Of a stretch of DNA of 64,000 nt, positions 38,413 through 50,734 are shown piece after piece. The number at the start of each line of letters is the position of its first letter. Position 1 is the first letter of the stretch. This DNA is from Portunus trituberculatus (lineage: Eukaryota; Arthropoda; Malacostraca; Decapoda; Portunidae), in NCBI RefSeq assembly GCF_017591435.1, contig NC_059296.1, forward strand, positions 31,698,425 to 31,762,424, written 5' to 3'. Both the position numbers and the translations under genes were made by a program. Below the pieces are notes generated by a model. It did no database searches, was not told the origin of the DNA, and was given only the letters and a program-made list of their open reading frames with translations.

Positions 38413-38884
38413 TGTTACAGACGCTGCCCTGTTCATGACAACGACTGCGAGTATGTTGTGATAGGGAAGTGGAGTGGAAAGGACGGGAATGGTGGATATG
38501 TGGAATAAGTGGAGTATAAATGGACTAAGAGGTTGACGAGTGACGTGGGGGAGTGGTGTACAAGTTGTGTGGGGATGAGAATAGGTGGGGAGGACTAAAG
38601 GGAGCGTGAATGGATCGTGGCTCCAGGAGGCAGGCTGGGAACTGAATCAATGTGATAAAATGGAGGAGAGAGACTTGAGAGGGTGTGGTGCGAGTGTTTG
38701 TGACGGTTAGGACAGCATGGATAAGAGTGGAGAAGACGTGTAAGGAGTGGTGGTGGTGGTGGAACTGTGTGGAGACGAGTGAAAGGCTGTGGGCAGTGGA
38801 GGAGTTTTAAGACAATGTGACGTGTTAGACGAAATAATTAGTGAACAAGATAATGCTGTTTTGTTCCATATTTGTCCATTACAG
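38413..38884. other. Intron-like spacer of the possible transcription unit
   Basis: G/T-rich sequence with no open frame of note, followed by the acceptor at 38884. Repeated in unit B with small deletions. Confidence 0.4.
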
Positions 38885-39071
38885 GCGTTGACGATCCAAA
38901 GGCCTGACTCCACAGCGGTAATGCGTCCCCTCTACTATCAAGGAGAGACTCTACCTTGCACTACACCTTCACTGACAACGCCCACGATCAAAACCTCTGC
39001 CTCACCACTACCGCAACATCAGAGGACTGTCTTGCATCGCGCCCAGACACTACGTAGATTTCACTAACCAG
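38885..39071 (+). other. Candidate exon, unit A (frame broken)
   Basis: Acceptor cattacag at 38877-38884 and donor gtggat after 39071. At 187 bp it is 4 bp longer than the unit B exon; the extra GCCC breaks the frame, which ends at TAA just before the donor. The reading before the break begins ALTIQRPDSTAVMRPL. Confidence 0.35.
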
Positions 39072-39470
39072 GTGGATGATTGTGTGGCAAGATTGGTTGT
39101 GTGGATGTGGAAGGATCGGGTGTGGGGGGTGTGAGAATGAAGGGATGCGAGTGTTTGTGTGGATGTGGGAGGATCGGGTGTGGGGGGAAGTTTTGAGGGT
39201 GTAACGTGGTGTGGCTTACCTAGACTGGCGTGGGAGGTGTGAGAATGAAGGGATGCGAGTGTTATGACATTAATGGGCCGGGATGCTAGATGTACGTAGA
39301 CACTGGAGAGTGGAGACGCAGGGAGAAGGGTGTAAGCGAGTGTAAGTGTTAACGAGAGAGGGGGGCGAGTGAGAGGCTGATTGAGGCAGTGAAGTGTGTA
39401 TTGTAGGACAGTGTGGCGTGGTACATGTGCAGATAATCTATTCATTTGTTAATTTGTTTGTCCATTACAG

Positions 39471-39780
39471 GAATTGGCGATCCAAGGCCTGAGTGTAGCG
39501 ATCAAGGGACTCCACCACCACTGCCGCCGTCCAGCGAGATTCGGCTCCACATCTCGCACCTTCCGCCGCCGTCCCAACACCACCACCACCACCATCAAGG
39601 ATTATGCACGGCACCTTGACCCTGCGCGGCCATCACCTACTGTGGGTGTCGGTGGCCAGGGTGGGGGAGGAGTTGCGGGCAGCGTGACAGTCAGTCTTCC
39701 CTCATTCACTGTGGTACTGTGGGTGGTGTGGTGTGGTGCCATTACTCCATTGTAATAAACTGTCTTCACTGCCTCATTGT
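39471..39780 (+). other. Candidate terminal exon, unit A
   Basis: Acceptor at 39470, 95 codons open to TAA at 39753-39755, with AATAAA overlapping the stop. A polyadenylation signal overlapping the stop codon is unusual for a coding gene, which favours either a non-coding RNA or a fortuitous frame. Confidence 0.35.
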
Positions 39781-40724
39781 GGTGTTCTCACTGTACTAAG
39801 AGCTGTTGTCAATAAATAATAAATTGTGTAGAAATCTTTTTGTTTTGGTAAATTTGCTTTCCTGGGAATATTTGTGCATGGGTGGTTTGTGAGTCGCCTC
39901 AAGCTGGCTGAGGTCACTGTCTCACCAATATTGCCGCCATTAACCTCCCACTCTCTTAACAATAACATGGCAGAAATAAAAACACACTAATTAATTTAAA
40001 GCTTTTTATTTATCATGAGCAATACAAAAACAATTGGAGAAAGGATGAACTATGAACAAAATGACTCCCTTATCATGAGGGATAAAATTGAATAGCAACG
40101 TAAATTAAGAAAAAAACTGGAAAATCCTCAGAGAAAAAAAAAATGGTCCAAAATACTGCACTACTGACCAAAAATTAGGAAAAATTAGTAAAAAACTGGC
40201 CAAAAAAAACAAATGGCCCCTAAAAACAGGAAAAGTTAAAAAACTGGCCAAAAAACCCAAAAATGACCCCTAAAAACTGTACTAAGTCGAAAATACTCGA
40301 GAGTGTCTCCGGAGACAAGGCAGATGCATACTGGAGCTAAAATTAAATGCAAAAGTCTCCCTACACTTTTATTCAACATTTCTTGACATTATTAGTACAT
40401 TGCCTGCAAAACTCTACAAATATTTTCAACAATGAATACAGTAAAAATATGAAAGATTACAGAAAATACTCTACACAAATTTCAACTTAATACATTTAGT
40501 AAAAAAAATTAATAAACAATGAATAAACAGTAAAAATATGAAAAATTACAGCAAAAACTCTACACAAATTTTCAAACATTAAAAAAAGTCAACAATTATC
40601 AACTTAATACAAAATAGACATTTACAACATTTACAACAATTTACAAGAGAGACAGAGAGAAAAACAATGAAATAATAATAATTTACATGAAAACAATACA
40701 TTTTAAACACACACACACACACAC
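39781..40724. other. A-rich spacer, no gene
   Basis: Contains several variants of a 'aaaaaactggccaaaaaa' word (40090-40270), and repeated 'gtaaaaatatgaaa' and 'actctacacaaattttcaa' words (40430-40600), i.e. decayed tandem structure. A GA-rich run at 40645-40660 corresponds to a true (GA)n array in unit B. Confidence 0.5.
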
Positions 40725-40860
40725 GCCCGGTAGCTCAGTGGTCACAAGCCAGAGGATCGGGGTTCGATTCCCCGGCCGGGTGGAGACATTTGGGTGTCTC
40801 CTTTCACGTGTAGCCCCTGTTCACCTAGCAGTGAGTAGGTACGGGATGTAAATCACAATT
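40725..40860 (+). mobile_element. tRNA-Val-derived SINE, head with internal deletion (unit A)
   Basis: Begins GCCCGGTAGCTCAGTGGT, then skips about 16 bases of the D/anticodon arms to CACAAGCCAGAGG, keeps the B-box GGTTCGATTCC and the body (CCTGTTCACCTAGCAGTGAG). The 3' part ends near 40860 where a MITE half begins. Confidence 0.75.
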
Positions 40861-40864
40861 TTCA

Positions 40865-41345
40865 CCCCAACATGACTTTGTGAAGCTGTACAAAATCACC
40901 AAATAGTCACCACAAGGAATAGGGAAATGTGTCATAGTACTGAAGGGGTTAAGACACCATTCATTACCATTCATTGAAGCAATCTACATAGTAAGATACA
41001 CTCTTGATACACCCCTGACACACTGACACACTCTCACCTCACTCACAAACTCCTAAAAACTCTACATTACCTTTAATAAATAAGAAAAAAGTGATTATCT
41101 CGCACTCTCACACACACACACTCAGCTTTCATGACAAAAATATGCTATTTCTGCAAAGCTTCCTTACAACACCATTAACCCCTTCAGTAGGGTGACACAT
41201 TGCCATATATCCCTTGTGGTGACTATTTGGTGATTTTTACTGCTTCACAAACTCATGTGGGGGATTAAAAGAGTGAAGACTGTGGCCATTAATCTTGTGA
41301 CCTCCATACACCCTTCCTAATGTCAATATAATGGTCTTATTGTAG
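40865..41345. mobile_element. Two MITE halves around a spacer, unit A
   Basis: A right-end half finishing GTACTGAAGGGGTTAA near 40951 and a left-end half starting TTAACCCCTTCAGTAG near 41177, separated by about 225 bp of other sequence. The second passes directly into the 31-bp minisatellite at about 41345. Confidence 0.65.
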
Positions 41346-41650
41346 CAAAACTGTCTTAAAATACCCTGAACACACACCAAACTGTCTTAAAATGGTATCA
41401 AAACACACCAAACTATCTTAAACTGCCTTAAAAACATGCCAAACTGTCTTAAAACGGTCTCAAAGCACACAAAACTGCCTCAAACTGCCCTCAAAACATG
41501 CCAAACTGTCTTAAACTGCCCTCAAAACATGCCAAACTGCCTTATAATGCCCTCAAAACATATCAAACTGTCTTAAACTGCCCTCAAAACATGCCAAACT
41601 GTCTTATAATGCCCTCAAAACATATCAAATCGTCTTAAAATTCCTAAAAC
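41345..41650. repeat. ~31-bp minisatellite, block 1 (unit A)
   Basis: Tandem repeats of roughly AAAACATGCCAAACTGTCTT + AAACTGCCCTC, about nine imperfect copies. A second block of the same repeat is at 43236-43430. Both blocks are flanked on the left by the same MITE internal end (…CAATAAAATGGTATTAT-like). Confidence 0.85.
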
Positions 41651-41654
41651 CATG

Positions 41655-42835
41655 TCTCCATATTCCGTTTGGTTACTATTTGGTGATTTTCTAAAACTTC
41701 ACAAACTCATGTGGGGGATTGAAATATTGAACACTGTGGCCATTATTCTTGTGACCTCCATAGACCCTTGTTAATGTCATTGAAATGGTCTAATGGTACA
41801 CAAATCTCAGGTAAAATGTCTCCCAGTACTAAAGGGTTAATATAGTGAAGACTGTGGCCATTAATCTTCTGACCTCCATAGACCCTTGCTGATGTCAATA
41901 AAATGGTTTAATGGTACACAAATCTCAAGGTAAAAATGTGTCCCAGTACTGAAGGGTTAAGGACCATTGATAGAAGCAATCTACATAGTAAGATACACTC
42001 TTCATACACCCCTGACCTTCATTACTGGGACACAGTTTTACCTTGAGATTTTGTACCATTAGACCATTTTATTGACATTACCAAGGGTCTATGGAGGTGA
42101 CAAGATTAATGGCCACAATCTTCACTATTTTAACCCCTTCAGTACTGGGACACATTTTTAGCTTGAGATTTGTGTACCATTAGACTATTTTATGGACACT
42201 TGAAATTGTCTATAAAAGGCAGAAGATTAATGGCCACAATCTTCACTATTTTAACTCCATCAGTACTGGGACACATTTTCACCTCGAGATTTGTGTACCA
42301 TTAGACCATTAGGAAAGGTCTATGGAAGTCACAAGATTAATAGCCACAGTCTTCACCATTTTAACCCCTTCAGTACTGGGACACATTTTCACCTTGAGAT
42401 TTATGTACCATTAGACCATTTTATTAACATTAGCAAGGGTCTATAGAGGTGACAGGATTAATGGCCACAGTCTTCACTATTTTAACCCCTTCAGTACTAA
42501 GACACATTTTTACCTTGAGTTTTGTGTATCATTAGACAATTTTATTGACATTAGCAAGGGTCCATGGAGGTCACAAGATTAATGGCCATAGTGGCATAGT
42601 CTTCACCATTTTAACCCCTTCAGTACTGGGACACATTTCTACCTAGAGATTTGTGTACCATTTGACCATTTTATTGACATTAGGAAGGATGTATAGATGT
42701 CAGAAGAATAATGGCCATAGTCTTCACTGTTTTAATCCCCACACAAGTTTGTGGAGGTGTATAAAATCACTAAACAGTCACCACAAGGAATATGGAAATG
42801 CATCAAGGCACTCAAGGGTTTAAGTGTGTTTCTTA
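41655..42835. repeat. Array of MITE-derived monomers in two opposite orientations (unit A)
   Basis: In 41655-41960 the MITE sequence reads in one orientation (two monomers, each ending at an AGTACTRAAGGGTTAA-type end). From about 42018 to 42750, six monomers of about 110-130 bp read in the opposite orientation, each starting TTAACCCCTTCAGTACTGGG and containing CTTGAGATTTGTGTACCATT. The last passes into a MITE end at about 42825. The arrays therefore face each other across about 55 bp. Confidence 0.85.
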
Positions 42836-43235
42836 TGGTTCTAGAGGCAGAATGACAAGACTTCTACAATACTAACTGGAGAAACACTCTTGAAACACCA
42901 CCAGTCATCTCTGCGGCCTTGGAAAACTGTCATGGTGGAGAATAAAGCATTTTTAAGTGTGTTTTTATGGTTCCAGAGGCAGTGGCAACATTTCTATATT
43001 ATAACTGGAGAAACATTCTTGAAAACCCTGCTAGTAACCTGTGGCCCTCTGAGCTCAGTAAGTGAATGAGTGAGTGAGTGCTGAGTGAATCTCTTAACAA
43101 GCACACTGCATCTTTGCCCAGAGAATCCAACACTTGCTTCACAAACTCATGTGGGGGATTAAAATAGTAAAGATTGTGCCCATTAATCTTGTCACCTCCA
43201 TACACCCTTTCTAATGTCAATAAAATGGTATTATC
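42836..43235. other. Spacer between MITE array and second minisatellite
   Basis: Contains a duplicated block (around 42830-42940 and 42955-43060, both with GGTTCTAGAGGCAG-type words and TAACTGGAGAAACA) and a short GAGT repeat (43066-43085). No gene. Confidence 0.5.
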
Positions 43236-43430
43236 ACAGCCAAACTTTCTTCAAATGCCATCAAAAACATGCCAAATAGTCTAAAAATATCATAAAAACA
43301 TACCAAATTGTCTTAAAATGCCCTGAAAAACATGCCAAACTCTTAAAATACCATAAAGACATGCCAAACTGTCTTAAAATGCCCTGAAAAACATGTCCTT
43401 AAAATGTCCTTAAAAAAAAAAACATTCCAA
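43236..43430. repeat. ~31-bp minisatellite, block 2 (unit A)
   Basis: The same repeat family as 41345-41650, more diverged, ending in an A run near 43410-43420. Confidence 0.8.
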
Positions 43431-43494
43431 ACTGCTAATCTATCCTAACTGTTCTTCATGGCTCCAGGTGTTGTCTTGTACTCTGGGTGTTGCT

Positions 43495-43749
43495 TGCATT
43501 TTCTTCTTCCGAGATCTTATTCAGCATGGTCTTAATCTTCTCTTCCTCCTTAATTTTTCTCTCCTGCCAGTTTCTTATATTATCTTCCTTTAATCCACTC
43601 ACTACCAGACACTTTTTCTTTCTGCAATGTTTCTCACCATTGTCTCCTCTTGCTGTAAAACTTTAACAATCACCCGTTGGGCCAACTCACTCTTTTCTTT
43701 TTCTTGTTGTTTTAATTATTTCTCTAAAACTGTTATGCGCTTCTTCATT

Positions 43750-43780
<31 letters not shown>

Positions 43781-44060
43781 CATCTCCTCCAGCCTAGTGT
43801 CTCTGTTTACTTTTCCTCTCCTTCTTTAGTTTTCTTTCCATCTTGGTTATTTGTGTCAGCAGGAGCGCATTTTCCTGGTAAGCATTATGACTTCCCTACA
43901 GAAGGCCTCATTTTCTTAGGACTCTATCCAACTTTTCCTCTATTACTACTATTGTTACAATTGTTTTTTCCATATTCTCAATTCTTCTGTCCAAACTCAC
44001 CTCTCTCAGTCCTGGGGAATCCAAAAAACCCACAAATGAATCCCTTCTCACTTCCGCCAT
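43495..44060 (-). mobile_element. LINE-A copy 3, 5' part only (unit B)
   Basis: Minus strand from ATG at 44060. It retains the N-terminal coiled-coil coding region with further deletions around 43850-43875 and a long T run (43751-43780). It ends at the duplication breakpoint 43495. Confidence 0.85.
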
Positions 44061-44063
44061 GTT

Positions 44064-44225
44064 TACGTGTGTGTGTGTGTGTGTGTGCGCGTGTGTATTT
44101 TTTTTTTATGGCCGGTTTTGTATTTTTTATGATGACAATAATGTATGAATAAAAAATGAAAGAAGGAAGTTTTTTTTTTCTGAGGAAGGGAGAAGTTTTT
44201 GGTATACGTACTTTGTGATGCCATG

Positions 44226-44282
<57 letters not shown>

Positions 44283-44310
44283 GTATTTACTAAGCACACA
44301 CACACACACT
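44064..44310. repeat. (GT)n, (CT)n, (AC)n tracts (unit B)
   Basis: GT 44066-44098, CT 44231-44277, AC 44295-44309, in the same order as units 1 and 2, without LINE-B. Confidence 0.93.
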
Positions 44311-44316
44311 ACAGTT

Positions 44317-44411
44317 CTTCTGACCTCCATAGACCCTGCTAATGTCAATAAAATGGTCTAATGGTGCACAAATCTCAAGGTAAAAGCGAGTCCCAGTACT
44401 GAAGGGGTTAA
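44317..44411. mobile_element. MITE fragment (unit B)
   Basis: Paralogue of 24254-24350 and 28331-28424, ending GGGGTTAA. Confidence 0.75.
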
Positions 44412-44780
44412 TAGTTTTTGCTCCACGCCAAAACTCTTATGAAAGGGCTTTTAATTCATTCCAGTTTGATATTTGTTATTTCGTGTATGTGTGTGTGTGT
44501 TTGTGTGATGACAGCATGCTTGTCCGCCCCGAAAGGACACGGGCGGGCGTACACAGGGAAAGAATTAAAAGTTTCTCTTGTTTCTTATCTGCATGATGTA
44601 AAAATATTGTTAGTTTCTGACTTGAACCGTAAAGAACCCTTGAAAACTCACAGAAATTATTAGTTTGATATTTACAGTCTGTGTACTCTAAAATGGCTCC
44701 TCCTGGACTTCAAACAGTATCTCATTCATAAGGTCAATGATTTGATGTCAAATCTTTCAAACACATACACCCAGGAGCCT

Positions 44781-44915
44781 ATACTACTACTGGTACTACT
44801 ACTACTACTACTATACATTTTCATCTACTACTACTACTTTATTCTACCACCACTGATGCACCACTATTACTCTTACTACTACCACTATTACAACTACTAA
44901 TACCTCTACCACTAC
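44781..44915. repeat. ACT-rich tract (unit B)
   Basis: Paralogue of 28807-28953 with several small deletions. Confidence 0.85.
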
Positions 44916-46652
44916 TACTTTTCTCAAACCTTTGCTCACAACTCCACCTTGAACAATTCTGGGCTTGTCCCTCCCTTTCCTCCTTCCTCTGACTATTTCA
45001 TGTCTACAATCAAAATTCTTCATAATGATGTTTTCCATGCCCTTGCTGGCCTAAACCCTCAGAAGGCTTATGGACCTGATGGGGTCCCTCCTATTGTTCT
45101 CAAAAACTGTGCTTCTGTGCTTGCACCTTCCCTGGCCAAACTCTTCCAACTTTGTCTATCGACTTGTACCTTTCCTTCCTGCTGGAAGTTCGCCTACATT
45201 CAGCCTGTTCCTAAAAGGGTGACCGTTCTAACCCCTCAAACTACCGTCCTATAGCTTTAATCTCTTGCTTGTCTAAAGTTTTTAATCTATCCTGAATAGG
45301 AAGATTCTCAAACATCTGTCACTTCACAATCTTCTGTCTGATCGCCAGTATGGCTTCCGTCAAGGTCGCTCTACTGGTGATCTTCTGGCTTTCCTTACTG
45401 AGTCTTGGTCATCCTCTTTTAGAGATTTCGGTGAAACTTTTGCTGTTGCGTTAGACATATCAAAAGCTTTTGATAGAGTCTGGCATAAAGCTTTGATTTC
45501 AAAACTGCCCTCCTACGGCTTCTATCCTTCTCTCTGCAACTTTATCTCAAGTTTCCTTTCCAACCGCTCTATTGCTGCTGTGGTAGACGGCTACTGTTCT
45601 TCTAAACCTATTAATAGTGGTGTTCCTCAGGGTTCTGTCCTGTCACCCACTCTTTTCTATTATTCATTAATGACCTTAACCAAACTTCTTGCCCTATCCA
45701 CTCCTACGCTGATGATACCACCCTACATCTTTCCACGTTCTTTCAGAGACGTCCAACCCTTCAGGAAATCAACAGATCACGCGGGGGCGCCACGGAACGC
45801 CTGACTTCCGATCTTTCTAAGATTTCCGATTGGGGCAGAAAAATCTAGTAGTTTTCAATGCCTCAAAACTCAATTCCTCCATCTATCAACTCGACACAAC
45901 CTTCCAGACAACTATCCCCTCTTCTTCAATGACACTCAACTGTCTCCCTCTTCCACAATGAATATCCTCGGTCTGTCCTTTGCTCATAATCTTAACTGGA
46001 AACTTCACATCTCATCTCTTGCTAAAACAGCTTCTATGAAATTAGGTGTTCTGAGGCGTCTCCGACAGTTTTTCTCAATCCTCCAACTGCTTAGTCTGTA
46101 TAAGGGCCTTATCCGTCCCTGTATGGAGTACTCTTCGCATGTTTGAGGGGTTCCAGTCACACAGCTTTGCTTGATAGGGTGGAATCGAAAGCTCTTCGTC
46201 TCATCAACTCTCCTCCTCTGACTAACTGTCTTCAGTTTCTTTCTCACCGCCGAAATGTTGCATCCCTTTCTATATCTTATCGCTATTTTCATGGTAACTG
46301 TTCTATTGATCTTACTAACTGCATGCCTCCCCTCCTCCTGCGGCCACGCTGCACAAGGCTTTCTTCTTCCTCTCATCCCTATTCTGTCCAACTCTCTAAT
46401 GCAAGAGTTAACCAGTACGCTCAATCATTCATCCCTTTCACTGGTAAACTCTGGAACTCCCTCCCTGCATCTGTATTTCCGAATTCCTACAATTTGTCTT
46501 CTTTTAAGAGGGCGGTATCGAGGCATTTGCTCCCCTAATTCTGGCTGACGGTTTTGGCACTTTTTGAACTCTTTGGAGCCAGCGCTCAAGTGGGCCTTTT
46601 TCTAACTTTTTTTTTTTTTTGCCCTTGGCTGGCCCTCTTCCCTATGTAAAAA
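44916..46652 (+). mobile_element. Transposon-BS-like LINE, duplicated copy 3 (unit B)
   Basis: Same motifs as the 24.9 and 28.95 kb copies: FHALAGLNPQKAYGPDGVPP, SGVPQGSVLSPTLF, NILGLSFAHNLNWKLHISSL, FKRAVSRHLLP. It adds frameshifts near 45214 (KK shortened) and around the YADD region. Inactive. Confidence 0.88.
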
Positions 46653-46666
46653 ATAAAAGAAAAAAA

Positions 46667-46939
46667 TACTACTACTACTACTACTACTACTATACCATTA
46701 CCACCACAACTACTACTACTACTACCACTACTACTACTACTACAGTACATACTACTACTACTACTACTACTATTACTACTACTACTACTACTGCTACTAC
46801 TACCACTATTACAACTACTAATAATTCCACCACCACCACCACTGCTACCACCACCACTATTACTATTACTACTACTACCACTACTACCACCATGGATACC
46901 ACAACTATTACTCTCTCTACTACTACTACTATAAATGGA

Positions 46940-47015
<76 letters not shown>

Positions 47016-47038
47016 TCTCTCCTCTCTCTCTCTCTCAA
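46667..47038. repeat. ACT-rich tract and interrupted (CT)n (unit B)
   Basis: ACT/ACC repeat 46667-46935 with a CCATGGATACC insertion, then CT 46943-47036 containing TCTTCTCTCC interruptions. Confidence 0.9.
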
Positions 47039-47184
47039 TATCATCATTATCATTGTACTGTACGGTCTGTACCACCCAACCTTCCTCCTCCTCCTCCTGA
47101 AATCTTCCAAGAAATGCCTACTATATATAATTCGAACGCACACACACACACACACACACGTGAACATAGGCTCTCCCGCGTGTG

Positions 47185-47436
47185 TGTGTGTGTGTATAAT
47201 TCACACCACGGTCGCCTGCTGGTCACCCAGCCAGTCTTCCCCATTACGGAGCGAGCTCAGAGCTCATAGACTGATCTTCGGGTAGGACTGAGACCACAAC
47301 ACACTCACACACCGGGAAAGAGAGGCCACAACCCCTTGAGTTACATCTGCACCTATTTACTGCTAGGTGAACAGGGTCCACACATTAATAGGCTTGCCCA
47401 TTTGCCTCGCCGCTGACTCGAACCCGGTCCTCTCGT
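47185..47436 (-). mobile_element. tRNA-derived SINE (unit B)
   Basis: Paralogue of 31240-31478 with deletions in the B-box end (…cgctgactcgaacccgg). Confidence 0.65.
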
Positions 47437-47486
47437 ATTGTGTGTGTGTAGTAGTAGTAGTAGTAGTAGAGAGAGAGAGAGAGAGA

Positions 47487-48322
47487 CCATAATGTTATGG
47501 TATTGGAGTCTAACCATAGCCTGCAGAGGAGAGTATTGGTAGGATAGAACCAAGAGGTAAAGGGAGGGAAAGGAAAGGGAAGAGGTGGTGGAACAAAGAG
47601 AAAGACAAGGCGAGGAAGGAAAGAAGGCAACTGAATAGGAGATGTAGGAGCCTTAGAAGGTACAGACAGAACAGTGAGGTAGAGAGAATAGAGTATGATA
47701 GAATGTGGGAAGAGTATAGGAGTAAGCAGCAAGAGGTGAAAGCATTAATCAGGAGGGCCAGAGGGAATGAGGAGAGGAAAATTATTGAGGAACTTAGGAG
47801 AAAGGGTGAAGGAGGTAGGGAATGGTATAAATTTTAAGAGGAGAGGAAGGTAATAAAGTAGACCATGTAGAAGAGTTAGTAGTGAATGGAAGGAGAATTA
47901 AGGAAAGGGAGGAAATGATTAGAGAGATAGAAGAGTACTGGAAAGCTATCGGAGGAGTGAATGAGCCAGCTAGGAACTTAGGAAACATCACCCTAGGTAG
48001 GAAAATAGAGGAAGGAATGAATGAAGAGATCAGTATGGATGAGATTGAAAGGTATGTAAAGAAATTAAAGAGAGGTAAGGCTCCGGGTATCGATGGGATT
48101 CTGAATGAATTTTACAGAGAGGGTGGTCGAGGAGTGATTGAGGGGCTGCATGAGTTGTTTGGAAGGATTTGGAGGATGAAAGAGTGCCTGCAACCTGGAA
48201 TGAAAGTAGAGTGACACTTGTACATAAAGGAGGTAGTAAAAGTAGGAAGGAAATTAGGAACTATAGACCAATAGCAGTGTGTGATTCAGTGTGTAAGATA
48301 TTCTGTGGTGTGTTTGAGCATG
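47487..48322 (+). mobile_element. Second LINE, unit B copy with two large deletions
   Basis: Paralogue of 31529-33490. It lacks the part equivalent to about 31548-31731 (joined at 47507) and about 32536-33481 (joined at 48315), so RT motifs A and B and the C-terminus are gone. The frame 47882-48214 retains REEMIREIEEYWKAIGGVNE and KRGKAPGIDGILNEFYREGG. Additional frameshifts near 47837 and 48174. Confidence 0.85.
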
Positions 48323-48479
48323 ATGAGCATTGGCAATAGTATTGAGGCGTCATGCCTGTGAGCCCACGTGCTTCATCATTAGTGCACCAAAATGTGAGAC
48401 GTTGGTTTGGCTGCTTAAAGGATTATGTGTCTTCACACCTCACTAATGTGACATGTACTCACAATAATAATAAGATTGT

Positions 48480-49363
<884 letters not shown>

Positions 49364-50164
49364 GTGGGTGCCACCGGTAACAATGGTTGTATTGAACGAT
49401 GCTCACCGAGAGTGGTTAGTTAGTCATTAAGTGTGTGTACTGCAAACAAGTGAGGGAGGAGGAGGGGGGAGGGGGTAGTAGTAGGAGGAGGTGAAGCGGC
49501 AAATAGCGAGGCACACGCGAACGAGTTGTGGTGTGGGCGTTGTCCAGGTGAGACGTGTGTGCGGTGGTAAGTGTGTGTTGCTGGTGCACTGCCTCCTCAC
49601 CAGTTTGACTAACTTGTAAGGTGTTTGTGTGGTGGCCTGGTGTCAGTCCTCTCGTGGCGTTGTGTGTCAGGAAGGCATGTTAGACCCTGTACAGCGGTGA
49701 CTGTGTGTGTGTGTGTGTTTGGTGACAGGACCCTTGCTTATTTGTCTATTTTCTCAGGGAGTGTTTCTGAAATTCCGCTGGTGTGTTTTGGAGGACAGTT
49801 GAAGTGTTGCCCGACATTTTCCCCAAAAGTGGAAGTTTTGGCTTGTAGTGTACTACTTACCACTACTCACCTTTCTCATTTGCAATAAAGTTAATCGCAT
49901 GCTGTTAGTTGCCATTCCGTATTGATAACCATGGCACGCGTTAGTGTTCTAATTAATAAAGCTCCTCGTTGTTGTATAAGTTGTTGTTGAGATTGCGCCA
50001 CATGCTCACAACATCGTGGTGTAGGCGTGTCCACGACAGGGCTTTGGTGTGCATTGGCAGCAAGGCAGCAGGGCGTTTGTAGTGGCTTACGTCTCTCTCA
50101 GTGTGTCTCGGCCTCTCCTCACCTGATGCGGTGGCGTAGAGTGAAGCGAACCTCGGTCATTAAG

Positions 50165-50545
50165 AGCTGCGTGTGGGGTTGTTAGGGTTGTGGTGTTGCA
50201 TTGTGTGAGGGTGGCTGGGTGGCGTGCTGCGTGTGGGGTTGTTAGGGTTGTGGTGGTGTTGCATTGTGTGAGGAGTGGCTGGGTGGCGTGACGCTGCGTG
50301 TGGGGTTCTTATGGTTTTGGTGGTGGTGTGTGAGGGAGTGGCTGGGTGGCGTGACGCTGCGTGTGGGGTTGTTAGGGTTGTGGGGTGTTGTGTGAGGGAG
50401 TGGCTGGGTGGCGTGACGCTGCGTGTGGGGTTCTTATGGTTGTGGTGGTGTTGTGTGAGGAAGTGGCTGGGTGGCGTGACGCTGCGTGTGGGGTTATTAG
50501 GGTTGTGGTGGTGTTGTGTGCATGGCTGGCGTGACACTTGCTGTT
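50165..50545. repeat. ~62-bp minisatellite, about six copies (unit B)
   Basis: Expanded version of 36610-36755; units vary as GTTGTTAGGG, GTTCTTATGG and GTTATTAGGG forms, with lengths of about 58-66 bp. Confidence 0.9.
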
Positions 50546-50734
50546 TCATGTGCTGTGAACCAGTGTACCATCAAATGTGCTGTGAAGCAGTGTACCATAC
50601 AATGTAAAGCGTCAAACAAGGGTTTTAGTGGTGAAACGTCACGGCACGCTTGGGGATAGAGCCATCACAGTCGTTCTGAAGTGGTAGTTATGTGAATGGA
50701 GGACTCGTTGTTGTATCATTGTTGTATATGAACT

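Noticed and set aside
40725..40800. tRNA gene
   Set aside because: It has A- and B-box-like words but lacks the D/anticodon arm and runs into a SINE body; the related copies at 18.2 and 54.4 kb are also SINE heads.
41345..42835. CRISPR-like array (regular repeats)
   Set aside because: Repeats are contiguous, diverged, 31 or about 120 bp long, with no unique spacers, in a eukaryotic genome.
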